From positions 1 to 64,000 of the forward strand of contig CANRTU010000018.1 in NCBI GenBank assembly GCA_947642745.1: a stretch of 64,000 nt of DNA. The letters run 5' to 3'. This stretch comes from an uncultured Eubacterium sp. (GTDB lineage Bacteria; Bacillota; Clostridia; Lachnospirales; Lachnospiraceae). The translations under genes were made by a program, and so were the position numbers. Below, one piece after another: positions 37,318-46,580 of this stretch; the stretch's first letter is position 1; each line of letters begins with the position of its first letter. The notes beneath the pieces are model-generated. The model was not told where the DNA came from, searched no databases, and saw only the letters and a list, made by a program, of their open reading frames with translations.

Positions 37318-38415
37318 TCACAGCCTAAACTCATTAATACCTGAAATCACATAATCCTGTTCTTCTTTTTTCATGCCATTATACAATGGAATTGACAATA
37401 CACTGTCCGCATACGCCTCTGTAACAGGAAGACATCCCCGGCAAATACCCAGATACTGATATGCCTCAGATAAATGAGGAGGTATCGGATAGTGAATTGC
37501 CGTTCCTATATGTAACATGTTCAAATGGTCAATTAGTTTCTGACGTTCCCCACATCTTATAACAAACTGATGCCACACATGAGATGCTCCCTTTTTAACA
37601 TCAGGCAGTTCTATATATTTATTATGTATCTCGTTAAGGTATCTCCCGCACAAGACTTTTCTCTCTTCCTGCAACTCATCTAAATGATTCAATTTGATTC
37701 TCAATAGTCCCGCCTGAAGCTCGTCTAACCTGGAGTTTACACCAACAACTTTATTAAAATATTTTCTCTCACTTCCATAGTTTCTGAATATACGCACATT
37801 TTCCGCAACAGCAGAATCATTTGTCACAATCGCCCCTCCATCTCCAAAAGCTCCCAAATTCTTTGAAGGATAAAAAGAAAAGCAACTGATATCGCCAAAA
37901 GTACCTGTTTTTTTACCGCAAAACTCCGCACCATGGGATTGCGCACAATCTTCCACTACTTTCAGCCGGTATTTCTTTGCAATCTCCATAATCGCACCCA
38001 TGTCTGATGCCTGACCATAAAGATGCACTACTAAAACAGCTTTTGTCCTGTCTGTTATTTTTTCTTCCATGCGGGAAGCATCCAGATTAAAATATGCGTC
38101 CGGTTCCACAAAGACAGGAGTTGCGCCATTAATTGTAATACCCATAACACTTGCAATATAGGTATTCCCCTGCACTATCACCTCGTCTCCTGCCCCTATC
38201 CCGAGCATTTTAAAAGCAATCCAAAGTGCGTCCAGTCCACTGGCAACTCCTATACAATGTCTGATTCCCAGATAAGCCGCAAATTCATTTTCAAAAGCCG
38301 CCACCTCTTTTCCCAGTACATACCATCCGGATCGCATGACTTCCAGTACTTTATTCTCATATTCACTCTGATATAACCGGACTCCTCTGTCCAGCCTGTT
38401 TGCCATGATTTGCAT
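37318..38415 (-). CDS. fdtB: DegT/DnrJ/EryC1 aminotransferase, FdtB-like
   Basis: This protein has 365 residues. The PLP-dependent sugar aminotransferase motifs are VASGLDALWIAFKMLGIG, EDCAQSHGAEF, and FYPSKNLGAFGDGGAI with the PLP Lys near 182. The C-terminal half has GVNSRLDELQAGLL and HVWHQFVIR. It closely resembles enzymes that place an amino group at C3 of dTDP-6-deoxy-keto-hexoses. Pairing with the ketoisomerase gene 1 kb upstream supports a dTDP-Fuc3N or Qui3N pathway. RmlA, RmlB and an N-acyltransferase are not in the window. Confidence 0.85.
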   Translation of the reverse strand: MQIMANRLDRGVRLYQSEYENKVLEVMRSGWYVLGKEVAAFENEFAAYLGIRHCIGVASGLDALWIAFKMLGIGAGDEVIVQGNTYIASVMGITINGATPVFVEPDAYFNLDASRMEEKITDRTKAVLVVHLYGQASDMGAIMEIAKKYRLKVVEDCAQSHGAEFCGKKTGTFGDISCFSFYPSKNLGAFGDGGAIVTNDSAVAENVRIFRNYGSERKYFNKVVGVNSRLDELQAGLLRIKLNHLDELQEERKVLCGRYLNEIHNKYIELPDVKKGASHVWHQFVIRCGERQKLIDHLNMLHIGTAIHYPIPPHLSEAYQYLGICRGCLPVTEAYADSVLSIPLYNGMKKEEQDYVISGINEFRL

Positions 38416-38458
38416 AGTCTTTCATCTCTTTCTTTCCGGAATCACAGTCTGTTTACTT

Positions 38459-39430
38459 TTAACAAAACAATGAATACTGATAATAATTTTTCCCATGTTC
38501 CAGTTTATCCAGGTCATTATCCCGGAACAGATTTTCATTTTTCCAGAATCCCTGTTCCAAACGATATTTACGACATACTTCCTCTGTATACCGGATATAT
38601 CTTTTATACACACTGGTAATGGCAGTGTCTGGAATTCTATACATACCGCCTGCCAGCTGGATCACATCCTTATTGTAAAAAATCAGGCTATGGAAATGAT
38701 AAAAAATAAGGGCTGCTTCATTACCAGATATTTTCTCTTTCATATATATCTGTCCACGTTCCTCCCGAAAACTATACTGGTTTACATTCCATGGTGCTAC
38801 ACCACCTCCTGCATGTTCTAAATCATGTACCCCTTCAAATTTTTCGTGAAAAAAATCCAGATATTTCTGGTCTCCAAATCTATTTTCCTCATTCACCGCA
38901 AAACACCATTCAATACATTTCTCTACCCACCATCGCAGAACCTTCATTCCTCTTTCATTATTCTTAAATGTCACAAACTGTACACAGTATTTTCCTGAGC
39001 GTACTGTCTGGTCACAATACTCCGAATATCTGTGTGCTGTTATCAGTACAGAATCCTTATCTCCAAGCTCTCCGGACAATACAGACGGATCAGAAAAAAA
39101 ACATACATCCGCATCTACATAAGTGCATTCAGACACATCAAAATTCTCTAAAATATACAAAACAGCTTTGGATGAACATGTCCAACAGTATTCTGCCGCT
39201 GTTCTGTCCCCTTTCACCCGTAGCAAATCCTCGTCTTCAAATTCTTCCAGGGAAATAACAGTGACTCTGTCCAGATCCAGTTCTTTCAATTTTATGTATG
39301 CCTGCTGATCAAACGCTAAGATAAATAAATGAAAATTTCTCAATTCTTTTTTTAGAGACTCATACATTACAAGCCCCCGTGACATATAATTTGAATTAAA
39401 TAAAGTTACAAAATATTTTATATCTGACAC
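38459..39430 (-). CDS. Glycosyltransferase, GT8-like nucleotide-sugar transferase
   Basis: This protein has 323 residues and starts with GTG behind GGTGAGGTAAC. The N-terminus KYFVTLFNSNYMSRGLVMYE and the metal-binding TYVDADVCFFSDP are typical of GT-A enzymes related to GT8 and plant-type nucleotide-diphospho-sugar transferases. VAPWNVNQYSF and ALIFYHFHSL supply the His-containing C-terminal motif. It lies between the aminotransferase and ketoisomerase genes and may transfer the amino sugar they make, which is inference. Base composition is AT-rich. Confidence 0.8.
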   Translation of the reverse strand: MSDIKYFVTLFNSNYMSRGLVMYESLKKELRNFHLFILAFDQQAYIKLKELDLDRVTVISLEEFEDEDLLRVKGDRTAAEYCWTCSSKAVLYILENFDVSECTYVDADVCFFSDPSVLSGELGDKDSVLITAHRYSEYCDQTVRSGKYCVQFVTFKNNERGMKVLRWWVEKCIEWCFAVNEENRFGDQKYLDFFHEKFEGVHDLEHAGGGVAPWNVNQYSFREERGQIYMKEKISGNEAALIFYHFHSLIFYNKDVIQLAGGMYRIPDTAITSVYKRYIRYTEEVCRKYRLEQGFWKNENLFRDNDLDKLEHGKNYYQYSLFC

Positions 39431-39476
39431 GTTACCTCACCATAACCCTGAACTTTTATTCACTCTTTATCCAATA

Positions 39477-39911
39477 CTATCTCTGTTGTACAAATGTATT
39501 ACTTTCTGTTACCATTCGTTTATACTCTTCATAATCACGGATATATTCACTACTGTCATAATGTTCATTACAAAGTACCAATAATACAGAATCCTTTGAA
39601 AAATCATACATATCTTTCCATAACATGGGTGGTATATAAATCCCCATTCGTGGCTTATCCAGCACGATGACTGCCGTTGAAAAGCCATCATCAATTTTTA
39701 TTTTTGTACTACCAGCAACATTTACCAACACAAACTCTGATTTTCTGTTTGCGTGGCTCCCACGTATCATACTGGCATCCGTCCCATACATATAAAAAAC
39801 CCGCTTAATTTCAAAGGGTATATCACGCTTTCCCTCAATCACAACCAGATTGCCTCGTTCATCTCCCATTTCAGGCAATTCAATTATTTTATAATGTTCA
39901 TGTATTTTCAT
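39477..39911 (-). CDS. fdtA: dTDP-sugar 3,4-ketoisomerase, FdtA/QdtA-like
   Basis: This protein has 144 residues. The start at MKIHEHYKIIEL, with GGAG nine bases upstream, is favoured over an ATG five codons earlier. The cupin motifs are GNLVVIEGKRDIPFEIKRVF, cited as RGNLVVIEG, then YGTDASMIRGSHANRKSEF with the catalytic His pair near GSHAN, and IPPMLWKDMYDFS. These are diagnostic of WxcM-like isomerases that convert dTDP-4-keto-6-deoxyglucose to its 3-keto isomer. The product feeds the FdtB-like aminotransferase. Confidence 0.88.
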   Translation of the reverse strand: MKIHEHYKIIELPEMGDERGNLVVIEGKRDIPFEIKRVFYMYGTDASMIRGSHANRKSEFVLVNVAGSTKIKIDDGFSTAVIVLDKPRMGIYIPPMLWKDMYDFSKDSVLLVLCNEHYDSSEYIRDYEEYKRMVTESNTFVQQR

Positions 39912-39983
39912 TCTTTTTCGCTCCATTAAATACCTTTAAATCCAACCTCTTTTCTTCTCACATATGTCTTTGTTCCACACAAT

Positions 39984-41111
39984 TCACATATTTTTACGCT
40001 CCATAATATAACCTTTATACCTGAATTCCGCCCCATCCACATATGCCCTGCCACTGTCTGATTCAGATTCATACTCAGCTGCTTTTTTATATTTCTCACA
40101 CAAAAACTCCATCAGTTCCTGTTCCGCAAGGATTCTTATGGGATATGATGCGCAGTATATGTTTTCTCCCACATACTGGATACAGATTCTCGAACGGCTG
40201 CCCACCGTCTGCCTGTCAATCAGAATATATTCCGCCCCAAGCCCGGCCAGCTCTGATAAAACAGTCTGGTAATGTGGCAGACACTGCAATACGCCGGATA
40301 ATATAATCAGGTTTATTTTTTGTCCCTCCAGCTGGTCAATACTGGAATAAAACTTTAATTCATGACTGGTAATTTCCCGGTTTCCTATTTCCACATAGTG
40401 TTTCTGTTCCACTACATTCCAGGTAAATCTGGTTTTAAATTTATATAAAAACTCCCTGTTTTTCCAGTATTCACTCCCCAGCGCTCCGCCAAAATCCAGT
40501 ATATTTATATGACTTTGTTGTGACGCCAGTATGCCAAAAAGACTGATCAGCCTGTAATTATAATCTCTGGTATAAAATAAGACGGAATCCCTTTCATAGC
40601 AGGCTTTGTGTTCCATTACCTGTCTGGTCGCATACAGAACCTTCTCCGCTATCCGGTCATCCGCATATCCCTTTGTCAGCTGCGCCGCCTCGTTCCAGGA
40701 AGAAAAATTACCAGTAAAATAATAATCCTTATTATTCCGTTCTGGCAGCAGATAAAAGTCTCCCTCGTCCACATCCGAATAAAGCGTCACCGCTTTCTCC
40801 GCCATTCCCTTTGATTTCAGATCAGCAAGTATCTCATTCTGATACTTAAAAGTGGAAATTATAATATGATCTATATCAGCACAGACGACTTCCCCGGGAC
40901 TGCGGACCGGCTTACCATATAATTCAAAATCCCCCCTCCCCACACACATTTCAGCGTTTTTATCAATAAAAAACTGTATATTATATTTTAAAAGTGTTGT
41001 ATATTCCGCCAGTTTTTCTGTATGTACTCCCAGACACCAGACAGCGGTTTTCCCATTACCAGCTTTTTCCAGACGTTGATTTATTTCCCTGATCTTTTCT
41101 TCCAGAAACAA
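39984..41111 (-). CDS. Putative methyltransferase, TIGR04325-like, copy A
   Basis: This protein has 375 residues and starts with TTG behind GAGGAGAGAAAA. Residues 15-125 form a Rossmann-like module (KTAVWCLGVHTEKLAEY, IQFFIDKNAEM, DHIIISTFKYQNEIL). The C-terminal part is a SAM-methyltransferase-like domain with NILDFGGALGSEYWKNREF, the hallmark of the TIGR04325 group in O-antigen and capsule loci, and LIILSGVLQCLPHY as motif IV. It is most of a duplicate of the next gene upstream. The target hydroxyl or amino group is unknown. Confidence 0.8.
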   Translation of the reverse strand: MFLEEKIREINQRLEKAGNGKTAVWCLGVHTEKLAEYTTLLKYNIQFFIDKNAEMCVGRGDFELYGKPVRSPGEVVCADIDHIIISTFKYQNEILADLKSKGMAEKAVTLYSDVDEGDFYLLPERNNKDYYFTGNFSSWNEAAQLTKGYADDRIAEKVLYATRQVMEHKACYERDSVLFYTRDYNYRLISLFGILASQQSHINILDFGGALGSEYWKNREFLYKFKTRFTWNVVEQKHYVEIGNREITSHELKFYSSIDQLEGQKINLIILSGVLQCLPHYQTVLSELAGLGAEYILIDRQTVGSRSRICIQYVGENIYCASYPIRILAEQELMEFLCEKYKKAAEYESESDSGRAYVDGAEFRYKGYIMERKNM

Positions 41112-41150
41112 TTTTCTCTCCTCTCATAATAATCCGATTTCTTTCCATAA

Positions 41151-42269
41151 TCAGTCCTTGCGTTTCATGATATATCCCTTATATCTGAATTCCAATCCAT
41201 CCGCATATGCCCTCACGCCGTCCGTCTCAGATTCAAATTCAGCTTCCTTTATATACTCCGCATTCAGAATCTCCATCAGTTCCTGTTCTGTCATAATCCG
41301 TACTGGATATGAAGCGCAGTATATGTTTTCCCCCACATGCTGTATACAGATCCTCGGCTGGCTTCCGATCGTTTGCCGGTCAATCAGAATATACTCCGCC
41401 CCAAGCCCGGTTAATTCTGTCAGAATTCCCTGATAATCTGGCAGGTATTGCAATACCCCGGATAATACAATTATGTCTATATTCTGCTCTTCCAGCTCAC
41501 CGGCAGAAAAATAAAACTTTAATTCATCACTGGCAATTTCCCGGTTTCCTGTTTCCACATAGTGTTTCTGTTCCACGACATTCCAGGTAAATCCGGTTTT
41601 AAATTTATATAAAAACTCCCTGTTTCTCCAGTATTCACTCCCCAGCGCCCCGCCAAAATCCAGTATATTTATATGGTTTTTCCGTGCCGCCAGTATGCCA
41701 AAAAGACTGATCAACCTATAATTATAGTCTCTGGTATAGAACAAAACTGAATCCCTTTCATAACATGCTTTGTGTTCCATCACCTGCCTGGTCGCATACA
41801 GAACCTTCTCCGCTATCCGGTCATCCGCATATCCTTTTGTCAGCTGCGCAGCTTCATTCCATGAAGAAAAATTACCTGTAAAATAACAATCCTTATTTTT
41901 TTGATCTGGTAACAGATAAAAATCACCCTCGTCTGTATCCGAATAAAGCGTCACTGCTTTCTCTTCCATTCCCCTGGATTTCAGCTCAGCCAGTATTTCA
42001 TTCTGGTATTTATAAGTAGAAATTACAATATAGTCTATATCAGCATGGGCGGCTTCCCCGGGGCTGCGGACCGGCTTACCATATATCTCAAAATCCTTCC
42101 CGTACATATCAGCGTTTTTATCCATAAAAAACTTTATATTGTACTTTAAGAGATCTGTATATTCCGCCAGTTTTTCTGTATGTACTCCCAGGCACCAGAC
42201 AGCGGTTTTCCCATTTTTCAGATTTTTTAATTTCTGATTTATTTCTATGATTTTTTCTTTATAAAACAA
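41151..42269 (-). CDS. Putative methyltransferase, TIGR04325-like, copy B
   Basis: This is a paralogue of the adjacent gene with the same two-domain layout (AVWCLGVHTEKLAEY, then NILDFGGALGSEYWRNREF). The TTG at 42269, reading LFYKEKIIEINQ, is chosen as start because GGAGG lies eight bases upstream. The start also aligns with the TTG start of the paralogue (LFLEEKIREINQ). It overlaps the sulfotransferase-like gene by 11 bases. Whole stretches of more than 80 residues are nearly identical between the copies. Differences cluster in the Rossmann module and near the C-terminus. Confidence 0.8.
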   Translation of the reverse strand: MFYKEKIIEINQKLKNLKNGKTAVWCLGVHTEKLAEYTDLLKYNIKFFMDKNADMYGKDFEIYGKPVRSPGEAAHADIDYIVISTYKYQNEILAELKSRGMEEKAVTLYSDTDEGDFYLLPDQKNKDCYFTGNFSSWNEAAQLTKGYADDRIAEKVLYATRQVMEHKACYERDSVLFYTRDYNYRLISLFGILAARKNHINILDFGGALGSEYWRNREFLYKFKTGFTWNVVEQKHYVETGNREIASDELKFYFSAGELEEQNIDIIVLSGVLQYLPDYQGILTELTGLGAEYILIDRQTIGSQPRICIQHVGENIYCASYPVRIMTEQELMEILNAEYIKEAEFESETDGVRAYADGLEFRYKGYIMKRKD

Positions 42270-43512
42270 CGTCTTTTCCTCCAAAGCCAGTATCTATGCT
42301 ATCCCGGCCGGTTATAGCCCGGCCATGTAAATATCTTCTCTTAAACAGATTTTTTTCCTGTTCTGTGTAGAAATGGTCAAACCGTTCATTACACTCATAA
42401 TACTGATCCAGAACATCTGCTGATAATCCCAGCTTTTCTTTTACAGCAGCATACAGATATTTATAATTTTTTTGTTCGCCAACATTGTCTTTTACAAACC
42501 GTTTCAACTCCGTTCTGGTAAATTTTTCTAATATTTTTAAATTATGATTTAGTTTTTCTACTTTTAATATTAAAATTTCCCATTTGCCCTGCCGGACTAT
42601 TCCCCAGCCATTTTCCTTATCAAATGGATACTGAAAAATATCAATACCTGTAATTTTTTTCACTTTGTCAAACCATTGAAACTCTTCACTGTACTTTTGG
42701 GTCAGCGACTGTTTCAGATATTTATAAATCCCCTGAAGAATATCAGCATCTACAGTATTTTTATCCAGATATAATTCTGTAAAGCGCTGCATATACATGG
42801 ATATATCCCTGGCAACCGGATCTCTGACAAGTGTAATCATCCTGATCTGCTGATCTGACTGTTTCAGATAACATTCCAGCTGCTCCAGATAGATATCCGC
42901 GTCGAAAGAATGAAAATGTATAACAGGAACCCCTGCTTTTTTTAGTGTATAATAAACCGTAGACGATCCCACCTTACCAGGCTGAAACAGCAGAAAACCC
43001 GGCGTATTGTGAAAAGCCATATTTATACTAATCTCCGCGCTCCTCCTGATCAGTTCTTCCAGTCTGCGTTCCTGTAGATAAGTATCTTTTTTCAATATAA
43101 ACCCGCTTCTGAATTCCGGAGAAAAAGATTCCAGACTAATATGAACACTGATGCCATACAATACGCCTGAAAGACTGTAGATATCCTTACATCTGATTTT
43201 ATGTTTTGATAAGACATTTAAAATTTCATCCGTATAACTGGTGGTGGCTATTATAATGACATAATCTTTTTCGGTTACTACTTCTTTCAGTTCTGACAAA
43301 TCAATGACTGGTGTATTGCCCAGTTTTTCATTTCTTTTATTACTATCACAAATATAAGATACGCATACGCCTGCCTGGCAGAGTAAACTTTCCAGAAACT
43401 CTCCATAATAACCGGCGCCATATAAAATAATTTCATTTTCAAATAATATTTTTATATTGAGCAACAGATCAATATCATTGATTTTCATACATACAGGCCC
43501 CTGCTGTTCCAT
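42259..43512 (-). CDS. Capsule sulfotransferase-like protein with Rossmann-like module
   Basis: This protein has 417 residues and starts at MEQQGPVCM behind GGGAGTGG. Residues 20-125 form a Rossmann-like module (EIILYGAGYYGEFLESLL, VSYICDSNKRNE, YVIIIATTSYTDEIL). The rest resembles the putative capsular polysaccharide synthesis family related to sulfotransferases: LFQPGKVGSSTVYYTLKKAG gives the PAPS phosphate loop (GKVGSSTV), MITLVRDPVARDISMYMQRF the 3'-phosphate motif (VRDPVAR), and WFDKVKKITGIDIF is typical. It would transfer sulfate to a glycan. No PAPS-forming genes are in the window. Confidence 0.75.
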   Translation of the reverse strand: MEQQGPVCMKINDIDLLLNIKILFENEIILYGAGYYGEFLESLLCQAGVCVSYICDSNKRNEKLGNTPVIDLSELKEVVTEKDYVIIIATTSYTDEILNVLSKHKIRCKDIYSLSGVLYGISVHISLESFSPEFRSGFILKKDTYLQERRLEELIRRSAEISINMAFHNTPGFLLFQPGKVGSSTVYYTLKKAGVPVIHFHSFDADIYLEQLECYLKQSDQQIRMITLVRDPVARDISMYMQRFTELYLDKNTVDADILQGIYKYLKQSLTQKYSEEFQWFDKVKKITGIDIFQYPFDKENGWGIVRQGKWEILILKVEKLNHNLKILEKFTRTELKRFVKDNVGEQKNYKYLYAAVKEKLGLSADVLDQYYECNERFDHFYTEQEKNLFKRRYLHGRAITGRDSIDTGFGGKDVVL

Positions 43513-43527
43513 TTATTTCCACTCCCG

Positions 43528-44748
43528 CTATTTCTCTATAGTCTGCTGAAAAATATAATCTCCCGCACACCTGATATTAAAAGGACTCTCCGGCTGATCG
43601 GGTTGTGAAAGACCATATGCAATCAGATTTTCCAAGTTCCATACATATTTTTCTTCATATACGATGCCTTTTGTAATTCCCCTCTTTAGTTGCATCTCTA
43701 TCTGTTTACCGGCAAATTCCTCCAGATTGCTTCCGTCTGTATTCAGGCGTATTCTTTGTACATTTCCGGTCTCTGGCCCGGTTATCACCAGTTCATGCCG
43801 GTCCACAGAATAAAAATAAAACCTGCCGTCATCCATAATCAGATAAAGCAGATCTTCTTCCAGTTCCTGTGTAATCTGCCATTCCTGATAAATATTACAA
43901 ACCTCATATCTGTCTGTTTCAGTATCTATTTTTATAAATTCAGTTGTGGGAACCATCTTAAAAAAATACATGCTTTTTCCTTGTAACGCTGTATAATAAT
44001 ATCTGGTTACTTCTTCTGCTTTCTGACGCAATGTCACAGAATTACATACCGCCCGGCTGCTGATACTCCATAGTACACATGCGCCGTTTCTGCTGGTCAG
44101 AAAAATTTTATCTCCTGTTCCTCCCAAATGAATAAACCCGGCAAAGTTGTTTTCTGTCTTATGGAACCGCACTTCCCATGTCTTTAAATTTAATTCCATA
44201 ATGTAAGGATTCTCAAACATTGCAAGATACAGTTTTCCATTGTACTCATAGCAGTCACTTCTGGAAAAATGATGATACCGCTCTCCAGTAATTTTGTAAA
44301 ACGCAGCTCCTATATCTATCATCTGTTCGATGTTTTTTCCAGACATATTTACCACGACTATGTAATCCCCAATAAATGGAAACATGATACAACGGTCCGC
44401 ATTCAGATATGTATTAAAAAAAGAATTCCCATTCCTGATGTTTTCTGATCCGGTAATGGTATCCATGACCCGTTCCTTAATATGATAAATGTAAATATTC
44501 TGAGCATAAAATGGAACAAACAGCAGCTCGTCTTTCCACCGGACTAACTGTGTGTTCAAAAAAATTTCTCCAAAATTTTCTTTTTCAAAAGACGCCTCGA
44601 CAGATAATTTTCCATTCCGAACATTCACTTTGCATAGTGCATTATAATTCGTTGCGCTAAACCATAATTCGTCTTCTGATTTCATACATTTAAATTCATT
44701 CATCAAAGGATATAATTCGTCATTCTTCCATATTTTCATGTATTTCAC
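43528..44748 (-). CDS. Hypothetical protein, probable beta-propeller
   Basis: This protein has 406 residues and belongs to no family I can name. Short repeated strands (DELWFSATNYNALCKVNV, DELLFVPFYAQNIYIYHI, GKLYLAMFENPYIMELNL, DKIFLTSRNGACVLWSI, GRFYFYSVDRHELVI) recur about every 45-55 residues, as in a beta-propeller. There is no signal peptide, so it should act in the cytoplasm. It overlaps the end of the glycerophosphotransferase-like gene by 29 bases, so coupling and joint function are likely. It might be a sensor or scaffold. Confidence 0.6.
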   Translation of the reverse strand: MKYMKIWKNDELYPLMNEFKCMKSEDELWFSATNYNALCKVNVRNGKLSVEASFEKENFGEIFLNTQLVRWKDELLFVPFYAQNIYIYHIKERVMDTITGSENIRNGNSFFNTYLNADRCIMFPFIGDYIVVVNMSGKNIEQMIDIGAAFYKITGERYHHFSRSDCYEYNGKLYLAMFENPYIMELNLKTWEVRFHKTENNFAGFIHLGGTGDKIFLTSRNGACVLWSISSRAVCNSVTLRQKAEEVTRYYYTALQGKSMYFFKMVPTTEFIKIDTETDRYEVCNIYQEWQITQELEEDLLYLIMDDGRFYFYSVDRHELVITGPETGNVQRIRLNTDGSNLEEFAGKQIEMQLKRGITKGIVYEEKYVWNLENLIAYGLSQPDQPESPFNIRCAGDYIFQQTIEK

Positions 44749-46546
44749 ACTCCAGTATTTTCCTCATCCGGACCTGTATATTTTCATCATACCCGCCCAG
44801 AATCTCTTCCATATACTGATTCTGCCTTTCAACAATCCAGTCTGTTTCCAGATCATTTTCGATTACATTTCTTATATACCGGCATACGGATTCTGGCGAC
44901 CTGTAGATCATAAATCCTCTTCTATGATGTTTAATCAGCTGGTACTGGTTATTGTCTACTACACATAAAACTGGTTTCCGGAAACAGGCTGCGTCAAAAA
45001 TAATCGTTGAGATATCCGTAATCACAAGATCACAGCAAGCTAATACGTCATAACAGCTTTCCGCCTGATCCATAAATGTAATATTATGATAAGAACCAAA
45101 TTCTTCTTTCAGTTTTCTGTCCGCAAACTCATCCATGGATGCATGGTTTTTAAATGTAATGGTACATTTCAGCCGGGATAAATAACGCAACAGATACGGG
45201 TACTTCAAATTGTATTCAAAATATGTATGCATTCCATGTGCTATACTTGTAGGTAAAATCAGAACCTTTAACCCATTTTCTCTTTCATGATATGTAACAC
45301 TGTTTTCGTAAAAATCTGCGCCATGTATCACATCAGAAATAAAATATACGTTCCCAGTGTAATGCTTATTTATAATAGAATTTCTGACCTGTTCATTGGG
45401 ACAGAAAAAAAAATGAATAATATTCTGGTTTGGTTCATAGAGCTTTTCGTCCAACACTCCATTAACAAATATCCGGAATAGTTTTGTTTTATCATTCCGT
45501 GTGTTTTCATAACATATCTGTGTCTGCCAGAAGTTTGAGTCTCCCCATATGCGAATCAGGTTAAAACGGTGAAAAGCAAAATACTGTTCTGCGCATGAAT
45601 CCATGTACACATATCCCAGTACTTCCCTGTAATAATAATTAACTACTTTTTTTAATAAATATAGAGAAATATCAATATCTTTATATTCTGATTTTAATTT
45701 TTGCTGCAGATTTTTTAAAATAATATTTCTGTCACGAACAAATCTTAAATATTTTTTTCTAAATATTTTCAGAGAAAAATAGTCCTCCAGACAATCCAGA
45801 TCCGCCACATGTTCTTTTAATTTTTCATTATCTCCAGAATGATAAAAGCTGATAATCTTTACATCATGTCCGATGGCACTCACATACTGCTTTGTCCAGG
45901 TTACATGTTTCATACAATCCCGTTCACAATATAAAACTCCGGTTTGACACCATTGCTCTGTCTCTGTCTTTTTATACACAGGATTGTTTAATATGGTTTT
46001 TAATTTTTCCAGTTCCTGTTTTCTTAATGCCTGATTTCTGATTTTATCCCCAGAATCTTTATAAACATAACGCATGGTGTACAGATAATCCTGTCTGTTT
46101 CCATTTTTTCCGTCCAGAATATAAAAATTCAGTAGTCGTGATTTTGTATAAATAAATATACATTCATTCATGAACCAGTTTGCTTTATTGTCCACAGTAT
46201 AAAAATTCTGCACCTGATATTTATCTGTAAGCAGCGCAATCAGATTCAGATTCGATAAAAATAAAGCAATCTCTTCCGGCAGACCACTATCCAGCTGGTA
46301 AGAAAGCTGGTATATCAAAGTCCTGGTTACATGTTCAGATTCCCGGATGATTTTATTGATCTGCTCTATGATTTCCCAGGTTTCTTCAGACCGGATGATT
46401 TCATTTGATTCCAGGAAAATGCCCCCGTCACTTTTTATCTGGTTATAAAAAGAAAAATTTGATGTTGCGATTACATAGTTTCCAGAACAATGCTCCTTCA
46501 GCCACATCAATTCTTCGTCATTATCACAAAACAACAAATTACTCAT
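44720..46546 (-). CDS. CDP-glycerol glycerophosphotransferase-like protein
   Basis: This protein has 608 residues and starts behind GAGGAAACGGACAGG. The C-terminal 250 residues resemble the TagB/TagF family, with a cytidine-nucleotide-binding end: LACCDLVITDISTIIFDAACF and PVLCVVDN, plus TITFKNHASMDEF earlier. The N-terminal half has no family I can name and may bind the acceptor. Such enzymes polymerise or attach polyol phosphates on lipid-linked carriers. This gene is one of the most AT-rich in the window, suggesting horizontal origin. Confidence 0.75.
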   Translation of the reverse strand: MSNLLFCDNDEELMWLKEHCSGNYVIATSNFSFYNQIKSDGGIFLESNEIIRSEETWEIIEQINKIIRESEHVTRTLIYQLSYQLDSGLPEEIALFLSNLNLIALLTDKYQVQNFYTVDNKANWFMNECIFIYTKSRLLNFYILDGKNGNRQDYLYTMRYVYKDSGDKIRNQALRKQELEKLKTILNNPVYKKTETEQWCQTGVLYCERDCMKHVTWTKQYVSAIGHDVKIISFYHSGDNEKLKEHVADLDCLEDYFSLKIFRKKYLRFVRDRNIILKNLQQKLKSEYKDIDISLYLLKKVVNYYYREVLGYVYMDSCAEQYFAFHRFNLIRIWGDSNFWQTQICYENTRNDKTKLFRIFVNGVLDEKLYEPNQNIIHFFFCPNEQVRNSIINKHYTGNVYFISDVIHGADFYENSVTYHERENGLKVLILPTSIAHGMHTYFEYNLKYPYLLRYLSRLKCTITFKNHASMDEFADRKLKEEFGSYHNITFMDQAESCYDVLACCDLVITDISTIIFDAACFRKPVLCVVDNNQYQLIKHHRRGFMIYRSPESVCRYIRNVIENDLETDWIVERQNQYMEEILGGYDENIQVRMRKILECEIHENMEE

Positions 46547-46580
46547 CCTGTCCGTTTCCTCCTGCTACTCTCCCAAAATC

